From: Streptomyces sp. NBC_01142
GTDB lineage: Bacteria; Actinomycetota; Actinomycetes; Streptomycetales; Streptomycetaceae
Assembly: GCF_026341125.1 (NCBI RefSeq)
Contig: NZ_JAPEOR010000002.1
Span: 930,001-994,000 of the forward strand
Direction of reading: 5' to 3'
Length of the DNA: 64,000 nt
Shown: positions 16,974 to 25,747 of the stretch, piece by piece
Position numbering within the stretch: position 1 is the stretch's first letter
Layout: every line of letters begins with the position of its first letter
Made by a program: the position numbers and the translations under genes
The notes under the pieces: generated by a model
Told to the model about the DNA's origin: nothing
The model's database searches: none
The model's input: the letters and a program-made list of their open reading frames with translations, nothing else

Positions 16974-17993
16974 TCAGCCCCGGCGTTCCTGCTTCTGCTT
17001 GTCCTCCACGCACAGGGTGGCGCGCGGGAACGCCTGCATACGGGCCTTTCCGATCGGTTTGCCGCAGATCTCGCAGAGCCCGTACGTCCCCGCGTCGAGC
17101 CGCTGCAGCGCCCGCTCGGTCTGCTCCAGCATCTCTCTGGCGTTGGCGGCGAGCGACATCTCGTGCTCGCGGGTGATGTTCTTGGTCCCGGTGTCGGCGT
17201 CGTCGTCGCCCGCGCCGTCCCCGGAGTCCCGCATCAGTCCGACCAGCGCCACCTCCGAGGAGGTCAGCTCGGCGTTCAGCCGGGTCACCTCACCCTCCAG
17301 CTCGGCCCTCGCCGCGGCGACCTCTTCCGGAGTCCATGGGTCCTCACCGGGCCGTACCGCCAGCTCCCCCGGCGGTGTCGCGGCCACTGCACGGGCCGTG
17401 GGCACCGCTCTCGCGCTCTTGCCGACAGCCGACGTCCTGCCCGCGGTCTTCTTCGCTCCCACCGTCCTGGCTCCTGTCTGATTCGCGGCCTGGGCCGCCC
17501 CCTTGGCCGCGGACGCGGCCTTCTTCGCAGCCTTCTTGGCGGTCGCCTTGGCAGTTGCCTTGGCAGGTGCCGTCTTGACCACGGCCTTCTTGGCCACAGC
17601 CTTCTCGACCACGACCTCCTCGACCGCGGCCTTGTCGACTGCGGCCTTATTGGCCGAGGCCTTCTTGACCGCGGCCTTCTTTGCGGATGCCTTCTTCACC
17701 GGCGCCGTCCCGGCCGCCGCTGCCCCCGTCCCCTTCACAGCCGTCGCGTTCTTTGCCATCGCGTTCTTCGCCGTCGCCTTCTTCGCAGTCGCGTTCCTCG
17801 CGGTCGTCTTCACCGTCGGCGCCTTCTGCTCCGCCGCCTGCTTCGCCACCGCCTTCTTCACCGTGGTCTTCCCGGTCCCTGCCGCGGCCTTCTTCGCGAC
17901 GGTGCTCTTCCTGCCGCTCGCATCCCTGGCCGCCGCCTCAGCGGCGGTGGAACGTGCGGACGCCGTCTTCTCGGCGGTCTTCTTCGCCACCAT
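16974..17993 (-). CDS. DksA/TraR zinc-finger protein with histone-H1-like Lys/Ala tail
   Basis: 339 residues from ATG 17993; GAAGGGG lies about 10 bases upstream. Residues 1 to about 190 are a low-complexity basic stretch of AKKA/VKKA/AKNA repeats resembling the C-terminal tail of histone H1. The last ~110 residues form a TraR/DksA domain: coiled coil WTPEEVAAARAELEGEVTRL, then EHEMSLAANAREMLEQTERA and the zinc site YGLCEICGKPIGKARMQAFP with LCVEDKQ. In usual family members the last pair is CxxC; here the fourth ligand is Asp (C-V-E-D). DksA-type proteins act in the secondary channel of RNA polymerase; the tail suggests added DNA binding. Confidence 0.88.
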   Translation of the reverse strand: MVAKKTAEKTASARSTAAEAAARDASGRKSTVAKKAAAGTGKTTVKKAVAKQAAEQKAPTVKTTARNATAKKATAKNAMAKNATAVKGTGAAAAGTAPVKKASAKKAAVKKASANKAAVDKAAVEEVVVEKAVAKKAVVKTAPAKATAKATAKKAAKKAASAAKGAAQAANQTGARTVGAKKTAGRTSAVGKSARAVPTARAVAATPPGELAVRPGEDPWTPEEVAAARAELEGEVTRLNAELTSSEVALVGLMRDSGDGAGDDDADTGTKNITREHEMSLAANAREMLEQTERALQRLDAGTYGLCEICGKPIGKARMQAFPRATLCVEDKQKQERRG

Positions 17994-18267
17994 GGCCGCG
18001 GCCCCTTCACATATTGTGATCTTGCTCGCGAATCGTGCTGGGACGATAAATCGACCCCAGCCCCGCGGCAACGGGGCACGCCGCCGGTTCGGCCCGCCCC
18101 GGGCTGCGACACGGCGGGCCTGCATCGGTTGTTCCCAGCTCCCCGCCCGGTAATCCGCCCCCCGGGCGGAGCCGGACTCCGCCGCAGGCTGTGTGGCCAT
18201 TCGGGTCAACCGCACGGCCATCCGGCATCCACCGCAAAACCTGTCGGCCGCTCCCCGTACGGGCCCG

Positions 18268-18535
18268 TACACTGGGCGCAGCGAAAGGCTTGGATGGGGA
18301 CGAGTAGCGTCGTACGCAGCCATGAGCGACCCGGGGACGGTGAGAGCCCGGGGGCGAGCGCGAAGCGAAGCATCACCCCGGAGCCGCCGGAAGAACGCCG
18401 CAAGGCCAGTAGAACCGGTGTCGCGACCCAATGAGGGGGCTCGGGGCTGTGTGCCCGGAGCCAAGGAGGGTGGTACCGCGGGAGCCCGTGCTCTCGTCCC
18501 TCCGACGGAACAGACACTGTCCGTTGGAGGAGCTC
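18268..18535 (+). promoter_or_regulatory. Promoter and translational T-box leader of ileS
   Basis: The canonical T-box AGGGTGGTACCGCG is at 18467-18480. Upstream comes the stem I region from about 18280 (GATGGGGACGAGTAG at 18293-18307) with a candidate Ile specifier ATC at 18372-18374. There is no U-run terminator. Instead CCTCCGACGGA (18499-18509) can pair without a break, using one G-U, with TCCGTTGGAGG (18520-18530), hiding the ribosome site GGAGG (18526-18530). The same CCTCC can pair with GGAGG at 18465-18469 in the alternative fold. So uncharged tRNA-Ile should free the ribosome site, as in actinobacterial ileS leaders. A TACACT -10 box lies at 18268-18273. Confidence 0.92.
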
Positions 18536-18539
18536 GTCG

Positions 18540-21500
18540 ATGACACCACCGCAGTACCGCCAGGTGCCCGCCCAGGTCGATCTGCCCGCGCTCGAGCACG
18601 CCGTGCTCGATTTCTGGCGCGAGAGCAAGGTCTTCGCCAAGAGCCTCGAGCAGTCCGAGGGCCGCCCCGAGTGGGTGTTCTACGAGGGCCCGCCGACCGC
18701 CAACGGCATGCCCGGCGCGCACCACATCGAGGCGCGGGTCTTCAAGGACGTCTTCCCGCGCTTCCGCACGATGCGCGGCTACCACGTCGCCCGCAAGGCC
18801 GGCTGGGACTGCCACGGTCTGCCGGTCGAGCTGGCTGTCGAGAAGGAACTCGGCTTCGCCGGCAAGAAGGACATCGAGGCGTACGGCATCGCCGAGTTCA
18901 ACGCCAAGTGCCGTGAGTCGGTGACCCGTCACACGGACGCGTTCGCCGAGCTGACGACCCGCATGGGGTACTGGACCGACCTCGACGACGCGTACCGCAC
19001 GATGGACCCGTCGTACATCGAGTCCGTCTGGTGGTCGCTGAAGGAGATCTTCAACAAGGGCCTGCTGGTCCAGGACCACCGTGTCGCCCCCTGGTGCCCG
19101 CGCTGCGGAACCGGGCTCTCGGACCACGAGCTGGCGCAGGGATACGAGACGGTCGTGGACCCGTCGGTCTTCGTGCGCTTCCCGCTGACGAGCGGCCCGC
19201 TGGCCGGCGAAGCGGCCCTCCTCGTGTGGACGACCACTCCCTGGACCCTGGTCTCCAACACCGCCGTCGCCACCCACCCCGACGTCACGTACGTCGTGGC
19301 CACCGACGGCAACGAGAAGCTGGTGGTCGCGCAGCCGCTGCTGGAGAAGGCGCTGGGCGAGGGCTGGGAGGCCACCGGCCAGAGCTTCACGGGCCGCGAG
19401 ATGGAGCGCTGGACGTACGACCGTCCCTTCTCGCTCGTCGAGTTCCCCTCCGAAGCCCACTACGTCGTCAACGCCGAGTACGTCACCACCGAGGACGGTA
19501 CGGGTCTGGTCCACCAGTCCCCCGCCTTCGGTGAGGACGACCTCAAGGTCTGCCGCGCGTACGGCCTGCCGGTGGTCAACCCGGTCCGCCCCGACGGCAC
19601 CTTCGAGGAGGATGTGCCGCTGGTCGGCGGCGTCTTCTTCAAGAAGGCCGACGAGGCGCTGACCGCGGACCTCCAGGCTCGTGGTCTGCTCTTCCGGCAC
19701 ACCCCGTACGAGCACAGCTATCCGCACTGCTGGCGCTGCCACACCGCGCTGCTCTACTACGCGCAGCCGTCCTGGTACATCCGCACCACCTCCATCAAGA
19801 ACCGGCTGCTCGAGGAGAACGAGAACACCAACTGGTTCCCGGACTCGGTCAAGCAGGGCCGGTTCGGCGACTGGCTGAACAACAACATCGACTGGGCGCT
19901 GTCGCGGAACCGCTACTGGGGCACCCCGCTGCCGATCTGGCGCTGCGAGGACAACCACCTCACGGTCGTCGGCTCACGCGCCGAGCTGACCGAGCTGACG
20001 GGCACGGACCAGTCGGCCCTGGACCCGCACCGCCCGTACATCGACGACGTCACCTTCCCCTGCCCGACCTGCGAGCAGACCGCGACGCGCGTCCCGGAGG
20101 TCATCGACGCCTGGTACGACTCGGGTTCGATGCCCTTCGCACAGTGGGGCTATCCGTACCAGAACAAGGAGCTCTTCGAGAAGCGCTACCCCGCGCAGTT
20201 CATCTCGGAGGCGATCGACCAGACGCGTGGATGGTTCTACACGCTGATGGCCGTCGGCACGCTGGTCTTCGACAAGTCGTCGTACGAGAACGTGGTCTGC
20301 CTGGGCCACATCCTCGCCGAGGACGGCCGCAAGATGTCCAAGCACCTGGGGAACACCCTTCAGCCGATCCCGCTGATGGACCAGCACGGCGCCGACGCGG
20401 TCCGCTGGTTCATGGCGGCCGGCGGCTCCCCGTGGGCGGCGCGCCGGGTCGGCCACGGCACGATCCAGGAGGTCGTACGCAAGACGCTGCTGACCTACTG
20501 GAACACGGTGGCCTTCCAGGCCCTGTACGCCCGCACGTCCAACTGGGCCCCGTCCGCGGCGGATCCGGCCCCGGCCGACCGCACGGTCCTGGACCGCTGG
20601 CTGCTGTCCGAGCTCCATGCCCTGACCGACCAGGTCACCTCGGCCCTGGAGTCGTACGACACCCAGCGCGCCGGAAAGCTCCTGTCGGCCTTCGTCGACG
20701 ATCTGTCCAACTGGTACGTACGCCGCTCGCGCCGCCGCTTCTGGCAGGGCGACAAGGCGGCGCTGCGCACCCTGCACGACGTCGTCGAGACGGTGACCCG
20801 CCTCATGGCCCCGCTCACCCCCTTCATCACGGAGCGGGTCTGGCAGGACCTGGTCGTCCCGGTGACGCCCGACGCCCCGGAGTCGGTGCATCTCGCCACC
20901 TGGCCCGAGGCCGACCTCACCGCCATCGACCCCACCCTGTCCTCCCAGATGGCGCTGGTCCGCCGCCTGGTCGAACTGGGCCGCGCCACCCGCGCGGAGT
21001 CCGGGGTCAAGACGCGCCAGCCGCTCTCCCGGGCGCTGGTCGCGGCGGCCGGTTTCGAGTCCCTTGGCGAGGAGCTGCGCGCCCAGATCACCGAGGAGCT
21101 GAACGTCACCTCCCTCGCCTCGCTCTCCGAGGTCGGTGGCTCGCTCGTCGACACAACGGCGAAGGCGAACTTCCGCGCGCTGGGCAAGCGGTTCGGCAAG
21201 GGCGTCCAGGATGTCGCCAAGGCGGTCGGGGCAGCGGACGCCGCGGCACTCTCCCTGGCCCTCCGCGACGGCGAGGCCACGCTGGAGGTCAACGGCGAGA
21301 CGATCACCCTGACCCCCGACGAGGTGATCATCACCGAAACCCCGCGCGAGGGCTGGTCGGTGGCCTCCGACTCGGGCGCGACGGTCGCCCTGGACCTGGA
21401 GATCACCCCGGAGCTGCGCCTGGCGGGACTGGCGCGTGACGCGATCCGTCTGATCCAGGAGGCACGTAAGAACAGCGGCCTGGACGTCGCGGACCGCATC

Positions 21501-21677
21501 GCGGTGAGCTGGTCCTCGACGGACGAGTCCACGAACGAGGCGCTGACCGCGCACGCGACCCTGATCGCGGACGAGGTCCTGGCCACCACGTTCACGACGG
21601 ACGCCGCGGACACGACGTTCGGCGACCCGTTCACGGACGAGGGCCTGTCCCTGACGTTCCGCCTCCGCAAGCAGTAG
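18540..21677 (+). CDS. ileS: Isoleucyl-tRNA synthetase, type 2, with GxHH signature
   Basis: 1045 residues; the ATG is 9 bases after GGAGG. Class I synthetase joining Ile to tRNA-Ile in the cytosol. Landmarks: PPTANGMPGAHHIE (residues 51-64), WDCHGLPVE, the CP1 editing domain, ARKTLLTYW, and the KMSKHLGN loop at about residue 598. The C-terminal domains resemble the eukaryote-like IleRS2 class known for mupirocin tolerance. The class I HIGH motif reads Gly59-Ala-His-His62 instead of His-x-Gly-His. This GxHH swap has been reported in a subset of IleRS2 enzymes with extreme mupirocin resistance. Controlled by the T-box upstream. Confidence 0.96.
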   Translation: MTPPQYRQVPAQVDLPALEHAVLDFWRESKVFAKSLEQSEGRPEWVFYEGPPTANGMPGAHHIEARVFKDVFPRFRTMRGYHVARKAGWDCHGLPVELAVEKELGFAGKKDIEAYGIAEFNAKCRESVTRHTDAFAELTTRMGYWTDLDDAYRTMDPSYIESVWWSLKEIFNKGLLVQDHRVAPWCPRCGTGLSDHELAQGYETVVDPSVFVRFPLTSGPLAGEAALLVWTTTPWTLVSNTAVATHPDVTYVVATDGNEKLVVAQPLLEKALGEGWEATGQSFTGREMERWTYDRPFSLVEFPSEAHYVVNAEYVTTEDGTGLVHQSPAFGEDDLKVCRAYGLPVVNPVRPDGTFEEDVPLVGGVFFKKADEALTADLQARGLLFRHTPYEHSYPHCWRCHTALLYYAQPSWYIRTTSIKNRLLEENENTNWFPDSVKQGRFGDWLNNNIDWALSRNRYWGTPLPIWRCEDNHLTVVGSRAELTELTGTDQSALDPHRPYIDDVTFPCPTCEQTATRVPEVIDAWYDSGSMPFAQWGYPYQNKELFEKRYPAQFISEAIDQTRGWFYTLMAVGTLVFDKSSYENVVCLGHILAEDGRKMSKHLGNTLQPIPLMDQHGADAVRWFMAAGGSPWAARRVGHGTIQEVVRKTLLTYWNTVAFQALYARTSNWAPSAADPAPADRTVLDRWLLSELHALTDQVTSALESYDTQRAGKLLSAFVDDLSNWYVRRSRRRFWQGDKAALRTLHDVVETVTRLMAPLTPFITERVWQDLVVPVTPDAPESVHLATWPEADLTAIDPTLSSQMALVRRLVELGRATRAESGVKTRQPLSRALVAAAGFESLGEELRAQITEELNVTSLASLSEVGGSLVDTTAKANFRALGKRFGKGVQDVAKAVGAADAAALSLALRDGEATLEVNGETITLTPDEVIITETPREGWSVASDSGATVALDLEITPELRLAGLARDAIRLIQEARKNSGLDVADRIAVSWSSTDESTNEALTAHATLIADEVLATTFTTDAADTTFGDPFTDEGLSLTFRLRKQ

Positions 21678-21680
21678 CAC

Positions 21681-21739
21681 ACCCCCAAACCGAAGGGCCC
21701 GCCCGGCACTGCCGGGCGGGCCCTTCGGTTTGGGGGTGT
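21681..21739 (+). terminator. Very long hairpin terminator after ileS
   Basis: Two perfectly complementary 29-base arms (21681-21709 and 21711-21739) centred on 21710, starting three bases after the ileS stop. The outer arms hold AACCGAAGGG and CCCTTCGGTT. No U-run, as usual in Streptomyces. It should stop transcription from either side. Confidence 0.9.
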
Positions 21740-21789
21740 GGCCGCCGCTCCACCCCGTACCCCTGAATTCCAGCCTGTTCGAAATTTCA

Positions 21790-21833
21790 GCCCGATCCGG
21801 AATCCCGTCCGGAAACCCGTCCGGCGATTGAGG
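21790..21833. repeat. Degenerate copy of the Streptomyces hairpin element
   Basis: Contains CCCGTCCGGCGATTGAGG at 21816-21833, the core of a short element repeated in this window (30554-30599 and 62258-62276). It is preceded by two spaced CCCG(A)TCCGG words (21790-21799 and 21804-21812), giving a stuttering half-element. The complementary left arm is missing. Confidence 0.65.
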
Positions 21834-21908
21834 ACAACGCCTGCGGGGCGTTCCGGGATCCGGAGGCTTGCCTCCCCTTACGGAGAGCAGCCGGCCGACA
21901 CCACACCA

Positions 21909-21949
21909 AAGGGCCGGGCCCGGGACGCGATGTCCCGGGCCCGGCCCTT
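21909..21949 (-). terminator. Hairpin terminator after divIVA
   Basis: Perfect 18-base arms (21909-21926 and 21932-21949) around the loop GCGAT, 43 bases past the divIVA stop. It marks the end of the leftward division cluster and faces the ileS terminator. Confidence 0.85.
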
Positions 21950-21992
21950 CAGCCTGCCGACGGCTACACGCAGTACGCGCGACCCGCCGCCG

Positions 21993-23114
21993 TCAGTTGT
22001 CGTCCTCGTCGATCAGGAAGCCGCGCATCGGCGACGGTGCCTGCTGCATCGGCTGCGGAGCCTGCGGCCGCACCGGCGCCATCGGCTGGGTCATCGCCGG
22101 CGACATCTGCTGCTGGCCGCCGTACGACGGGGCGCCGCCCATGGACTGGTTGCCACCCATGGGCTGGCCCATGGACTGCCCCATGGACTGACCCATCGAC
22201 TGGTTGCCGCCCATGGTGTGACCCATCGCACCCGCGCCGGCCGGAGCCATCGACTGGGCCGACGGCAGCGACGGAGCGGACGGGGTACGCGGCGGAGCCA
22301 GCGAGTCGTCCGCCTGGGTCTCCAGCTGACGCAGCTGACTCTCCAGGTAGGACTTCAGACGGGTCCGGTACTCGCGCTCGAAGCCTCGCAGGTCCTCGAC
22401 CTTGCGCTCCAGCGTCGCGCGCGCGGACTCCAGCGAGCCCATCGCTACGCGGTGCTTCTCCTGAGCGTCCCGCTCAAGGGCGTCCGCCTTGGCGCGCGCG
22501 TCGCGCTCCAGGCCCTCGGCGCGGCTGCGCGCCTCGCCGACGATCTTGTTGGCCTCGGAACGGGCCTCCGCGATCGCCTGGTCGGCGGTCTGCTGCGCAA
22601 GCGAGAGCACACGCGCGGCACTGTCGCCGCCGGGACCCTGACCGGGCTGCGGCATCTGCGGACCGTGACCGCCCATGGGGCCGCCCATAGGACCACCCAT
22701 GGGACCGCCCTGCATCGGACCCGGGCCCATCGGGCCACCGGGACCCTGCGGACCGCCGTGGCTGGGACCGGCGGGCAGCTGCGGCGCGCCACCGGGCAGC
22801 TGGGGCGGACCCATCTGCGGGGGCTGCTGCTGCTGGACCGGCGGACCAGATATGGCGGCGGGCACCGGCGCGCCGGGACCTCGGCCGTCCTGCTGCTCCG
22901 GCGGCTTGCGCATGCCCTGCTGCTGCTGGTTCTGCGCGGCCGCACGGGTCGCTGCGGCGAGCTTGGCGCGCAGGTCCTCGTTCTCGCGGAGCAGGCGGGT
23001 CAGCTCGGACTCGACCTCGTCGAGGAAGGCATCGACCTCGTCCTCGTCATAGCCTTCTCGGAGGCGGACGGTCGTGAACTGCTTGTTCCGCACGTCCTCG
23101 GGGGTCAGCGGCAT
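21993..23114 (-). CDS. divIVA: Polar-growth protein DivIVA
   Basis: 373 residues from ATG 23114, with GAGGTG upstream. The N-terminal membrane-binding domain ([40 protein letters not shown]) and first coiled coil span residues 1-60. A Gln/Pro/Gly/Met linker with [14 protein letters not shown] follows (about 65-170), then a long second coiled coil ([20 protein letters not shown] to about 280). A second low-complexity tail rich in QSMGQSMGQ repeats ends in GFLIDEDDN. In Streptomyces DivIVA marks hyphal tips and directs wall growth, and it is essential. The two Met/Gly-rich inserts are larger than in short bacillar DivIVA, as usual for Streptomyces. Confidence 0.96.
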   Translation of the reverse strand: MPLTPEDVRNKQFTTVRLREGYDEDEVDAFLDEVESELTRLLRENEDLRAKLAAATRAAAQNQQQQGMRKPPEQQDGRGPGAPVPAAISGPPVQQQQPPQMGPPQLPGGAPQLPAGPSHGGPQGPGGPMGPGPMQGGPMGGPMGGPMGGHGPQMPQPGQGPGGDSAARVLSLAQQTADQAIAEARSEANKIVGEARSRAEGLERDARAKADALERDAQEKHRVAMGSLESARATLERKVEDLRGFEREYRTRLKSYLESQLRQLETQADDSLAPPRTPSAPSLPSAQSMAPAGAGAMGHTMGGNQSMGQSMGQSMGQPMGGNQSMGGAPSYGGQQQMSPAMTQPMAPVRPQAPQPMQQAPSPMRGFLIDEDDN

Positions 23115-23163
23115 CTCTTCTTCACCTCTACGTAGTCGTCGGCAGTCGGCAAGACCGTATCGT

Positions 23164-23460
23164 TCACATCCGGCTCGCAAAGCTGTTCACGATGGAGATC
23201 AGGATGTAGACGATGATCATCAGAACGAAGAAGGACAGGTCGAGTGCCACGCCCCCGAGACGCAGCGGCGGAATGAACCGCCGCAGAAGCTTGAGCGGTG
23301 GATCGGTGACAGTGTAGGTGGCCTCCAGAACGACCACCATCGCCTTGCCAGGTTGCCATGAGCGGGCGAACTGGAAGACGTAGTCCATGACCAGCCGGAA
23401 AATCAGCACGATGAGGAAGCACATCAGCGCGATGTAGACCACCTGTAGCGCTACGCCCAT
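23164..23460 (-). CDS. ylmG: YggT/YlmG-family membrane protein
   Basis: 98 residues from ATG 23460. Two strongly hydrophobic segments: [20 protein letters not shown] (about 7-26) and [20 protein letters not shown] (about 72-91). Between them is the conserved loop [19 protein letters not shown]. The small protein sits between sepF and divIVA in Gram-positive bacteria and chloroplast ancestors and is linked to division or membrane organisation. No catalytic residues are known. Confidence 0.93.
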   Translation of the reverse strand: MGVALQVVYIALMCFLIVLIFRLVMDYVFQFARSWQPGKAMVVVLEATYTVTDPPLKLLRRFIPPLRLGGVALDLSFFVLMIIVYILISIVNSFASRM

Positions 23461-23530
23461 CCCGCGCTTCCCTCTCCCCTGGCTCTCGTGAATCCGGCCT
23501 CGCGGCCGGGTTGTTCCCGGTGTCGTGTTC

Positions 23531-24136
23531 TCAGCTCTGGTTGAAGAATCCGCCCTCTGCGATGCGGGCCTTGTCCTCCGCCGTGACATCGACGTTAGCA
23601 GGCGACAACAGGAACACCTTCTGCGTCACTCGTTCAATGCTGCCATGCAGACCGAAGACAAGTCCCGCGGCAAAGTCGACAAGTCGCTTTGCATCGGTGT
23701 CGTCCATCTCCGTGAGATTCATGATCACAGGGGTGCCCTCACGGAAGTGTTCCCCGATGGTACGGGCCTCGTTGTAGGTCCGCGGGTGCAGAGTGGTGAT
23801 GCGGTAGGGCTCCCGCTCGGACACAACCTTGGGCATGATCACCGGTGCGTTCTTCTCCAGGCTCGGACGTTCAGGTGTGATGGATGCCACGGGGGCGATT
23901 CGTGCCGGACGTCCGCTTTCAGCGGGAAGCGGAACCGGCTCGCGCTGCGCGGGCGGCTGCACCACCCGCACCGGCTCTTCCCGCTCCACCTGGTGCGGGG
24001 GCTGGTGCCGCCGGTGGTCCCGCTCGGGCTCCGGCTCGGGTTCGAAATCGTCATCGGGATCGAAACCCCGGCCGTCGTACCCATCGTCCTCCACGAGGCC
24101 GAGGTAGACCGCCATCTTGCGCATCGCGCCGGCCAT
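23531..24136 (-). CDS. sepF: Cell division protein SepF
   Basis: 201 residues from ATG 24136. The N-terminus [18 protein letters not shown] is the amphipathic membrane-binding helix. An acidic Pro-rich linker (about 20-95) leads to the SepF core ([20 protein letters not shown], then [20 protein letters not shown] and [16 protein letters not shown]), which binds the FtsZ C-terminal peptide and forms rings. In actinobacteria lacking FtsA and ZipA, SepF is the main membrane anchor for FtsZ. Confidence 0.96.
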   Translation of the reverse strand: MAGAMRKMAVYLGLVEDDGYDGRGFDPDDDFEPEPEPERDHRRHQPPHQVEREEPVRVVQPPAQREPVPLPAESGRPARIAPVASITPERPSLEKNAPVIMPKVVSEREPYRITTLHPRTYNEARTIGEHFREGTPVIMNLTEMDDTDAKRLVDFAAGLVFGLHGSIERVTQKVFLLSPANVDVTAEDKARIAEGGFFNQS

Positions 24137-24261
24137 TCTCTGAGTCCTCCGCTCTGTGGTGGATCGGCATTCGTCACCAAGTGCCCGCGATCCACTCGGT
24201 CCGTCCCGCTATGTGCGGGAATGACCATATTTTCTACTGTGGTCCGACTTGCTTCGCGACG

Positions 24262-24981
24262 TTACCCGAGCCGGGGTCGGTCTCCGAGTACCGCAGTGCC
24301 GACGCGTACATGTGTCGCTCCCGCCGCCACTGCCTGTTCGAGGTCCGCACTCATCCCTGCTGAAACCATGTTCGCAGCCGGATGCCCGGCGCGCAGGCTG
24401 GATGAAAATTCCATCAGCCGCTCGAACGCCTCCTGTTGCCGTCCCGCGTACGGGCCGGCGAGCGGCGCGACGGTCATCAGTCCGTCGAGCCGCAGCCCTG
24501 GCGCCCCGGCCACCGCCGCGGCCAATTCCTCAATACCGTCCGGCGCGATGCCGCCCCGGTCCCCGCGCTCGCCCGACTCCGCGTCGAGCGCGACCTGGAT
24601 CAGGCACCCGAGTTCACGCTCCGCGCGCACCGCGGCAGCGGACAGTGAGGAAACGAGCTTGAGACGGTCGACGGACTGCACTACACCGGCATAACTCGCC
24701 ACAGAACGGACCTTGTTGGTCTGCAACTGTCCGACGAAGTGCCAGATGAGGTCCAGATCCGAGCAGGCGGCGGCCTTCGGAGCCGCGTCCTGGTCCCGGT
24801 TCTCGGCGACATGACGGACGCCGAGCTCATGGAGCAGCCGGACGTCACTGGCGGGATAGGTCTTGGTGACCACGATCAGGGTCACCTCCTCCTGCTTGCG
24901 GCCGGCGGCCGCGCAGGCGGAGGCGATACGTTCCTTCACCGTCGCCAGGTTGCGGGCGAGTTCGGTTCCACGGTCAGACAT
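24262..24981 (-). CDS. yggS: YggS/PLPBP-family PLP homeostasis protein
   Basis: 239 residues from ATG 24981, overlapping the end of pgeF by 8 bases; GAGGAGG precedes it. Alanine-racemase-like TIM barrel: PLP lysine in TLIVVTKTYPASDV (about 34-47), HFVGQLQTNKV, SVDRLKLV, LMTVAPL, SAGMSADLEQAV and VRVGTAVLG. These proteins carry PLP, keep free PLP balanced and have no known turnover reaction. Known as ylmE in Gram-positive division clusters. The usual AENR(V/Y)QE motif reads AENRDQDA here. Confidence 0.94.
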   Translation of the reverse strand: MSDRGTELARNLATVKERIASACAAAGRKQEEVTLIVVTKTYPASDVRLLHELGVRHVAENRDQDAAPKAAACSDLDLIWHFVGQLQTNKVRSVASYAGVVQSVDRLKLVSSLSAAAVRAERELGCLIQVALDAESGERGDRGGIAPDGIEELAAAVAGAPGLRLDGLMTVAPLAGPYAGRQQEAFERLMEFSSSLRAGHPAANMVSAGMSADLEQAVAAGATHVRVGTAVLGDRPRLG

Positions 24982-25747
24982 TGCCGTCCTCCTCCAGCCT
25001 TCGGCCGGAAGGTACCCCAAGCCAGACATATCCGGCGAGCCGCCCAGTGATGCGGTCGCGGCGGTACGAGTAGTGGTCGCGTGATTCAAGGGTGCAGACC
25101 GGCGAAGCCTGCCGGTCCCGTACCCCGAGCGCTTCGAGCTGGGCATGGACCCCGGCCGTGACATCGACGGCCGGGGTGCCCCAACTGGTCTCGGCCCAGG
25201 CCGCCGGTTCGACCGCGGCCACCTCCGCCCGCATCTGCTCGGGAACCTCGTAGCAGCGTCCGCAGACGGCGGGTCCGGTACGGGCGACGATGCGGGCCGG
25301 CTGCGCGCCGAGCGACTTCATCACCTCGACGGCGGCGGGCACGATCCCCGCGATCATCCCCGGCCGGCCGGCGTGCGCGGCGGCCACGACGCCCGCGACC
25401 GGGTCGGCCAGCAGTACGGGAGTGCAGTCCGCGGTGAGTACGGCGAGGGCGAGTCCGCGCCGCGCGGTGACCACGGCGTCCACCTGCGGGACCGGCCCGT
25501 CGGCCCACGGCCCCGTCACCTCGGCCACATCCTTGCCGTGGACCTGGTTCATCCAGACGACCGCGTCCGGGTCGAGCCCCAGTTCCTTCGCGGCAATCGC
25601 CCGGTTGGCCAGTACGGCCCCGGCGTCGTCGCCGACCGCTCCGCCGAGGTTGAGCTGCTCGTACGGAACGGCGCTCACCCCGCCCCACCGGTCGGTGAAG
25701 GCGAAGTGCGCGCCGCTCTCGTGTATCGCGTCGTGCTGCACGGTCAC
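24974..25747 (-). CDS. pgeF: Laccase-domain peptidoglycan editing factor (YlmD/PgeF)
   Basis: 257 residues from GTG 25747, overlapping the ftsZ stop (GTGA). Signature residues of the multicopper-oxidase-like YfiH family: [10 protein letters not shown] (His), [14 protein letters not shown] (Cys), [15 protein letters not shown] (His) and [14 protein letters not shown]. coli PgeF corrects misincorporated L-Ser in wall precursors, and other members act as purine nucleoside phosphorylase or laccase-like enzymes. Its place beside ftsZ fits a wall-quality role. Confidence 0.92.
   Translation of the reverse strand: MTVQHDAIHESGAHFAFTDRWGGVSAVPYEQLNLGGAVGDDAGAVLANRAIAAKELGLDPDAVVWMNQVHGKDVAEVTGPWADGPVPQVDAVVTARRGLALAVLTADCTPVLLADPVAGVVAAAHAGRPGMIAGIVPAAVEVMKSLGAQPARIVARTGPAVCGRCYEVPEQMRAEVAAVEPAAWAETSWGTPAVDVTAGVHAQLEALGVRDRQASPVCTLESRDHYSYRRDRITGRLAGYVWLGVPSGRRLEEDGNV

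Noticed and set aside
17994..19958. Minus-strand open frame extending the DksA-like gene through the T-box and into ileS
   Set aside because: Antisense to ileS, without ribosome site or recognisable domain; high G+C keeps such frames open by chance.
22139..22205. Regularly spaced repeats in divIVA considered as a CRISPR-like array
   Set aside because: The repeats are in frame, contiguous and encode Met/Gly/Gln linkers; there are no unique spacers and no cas genes.
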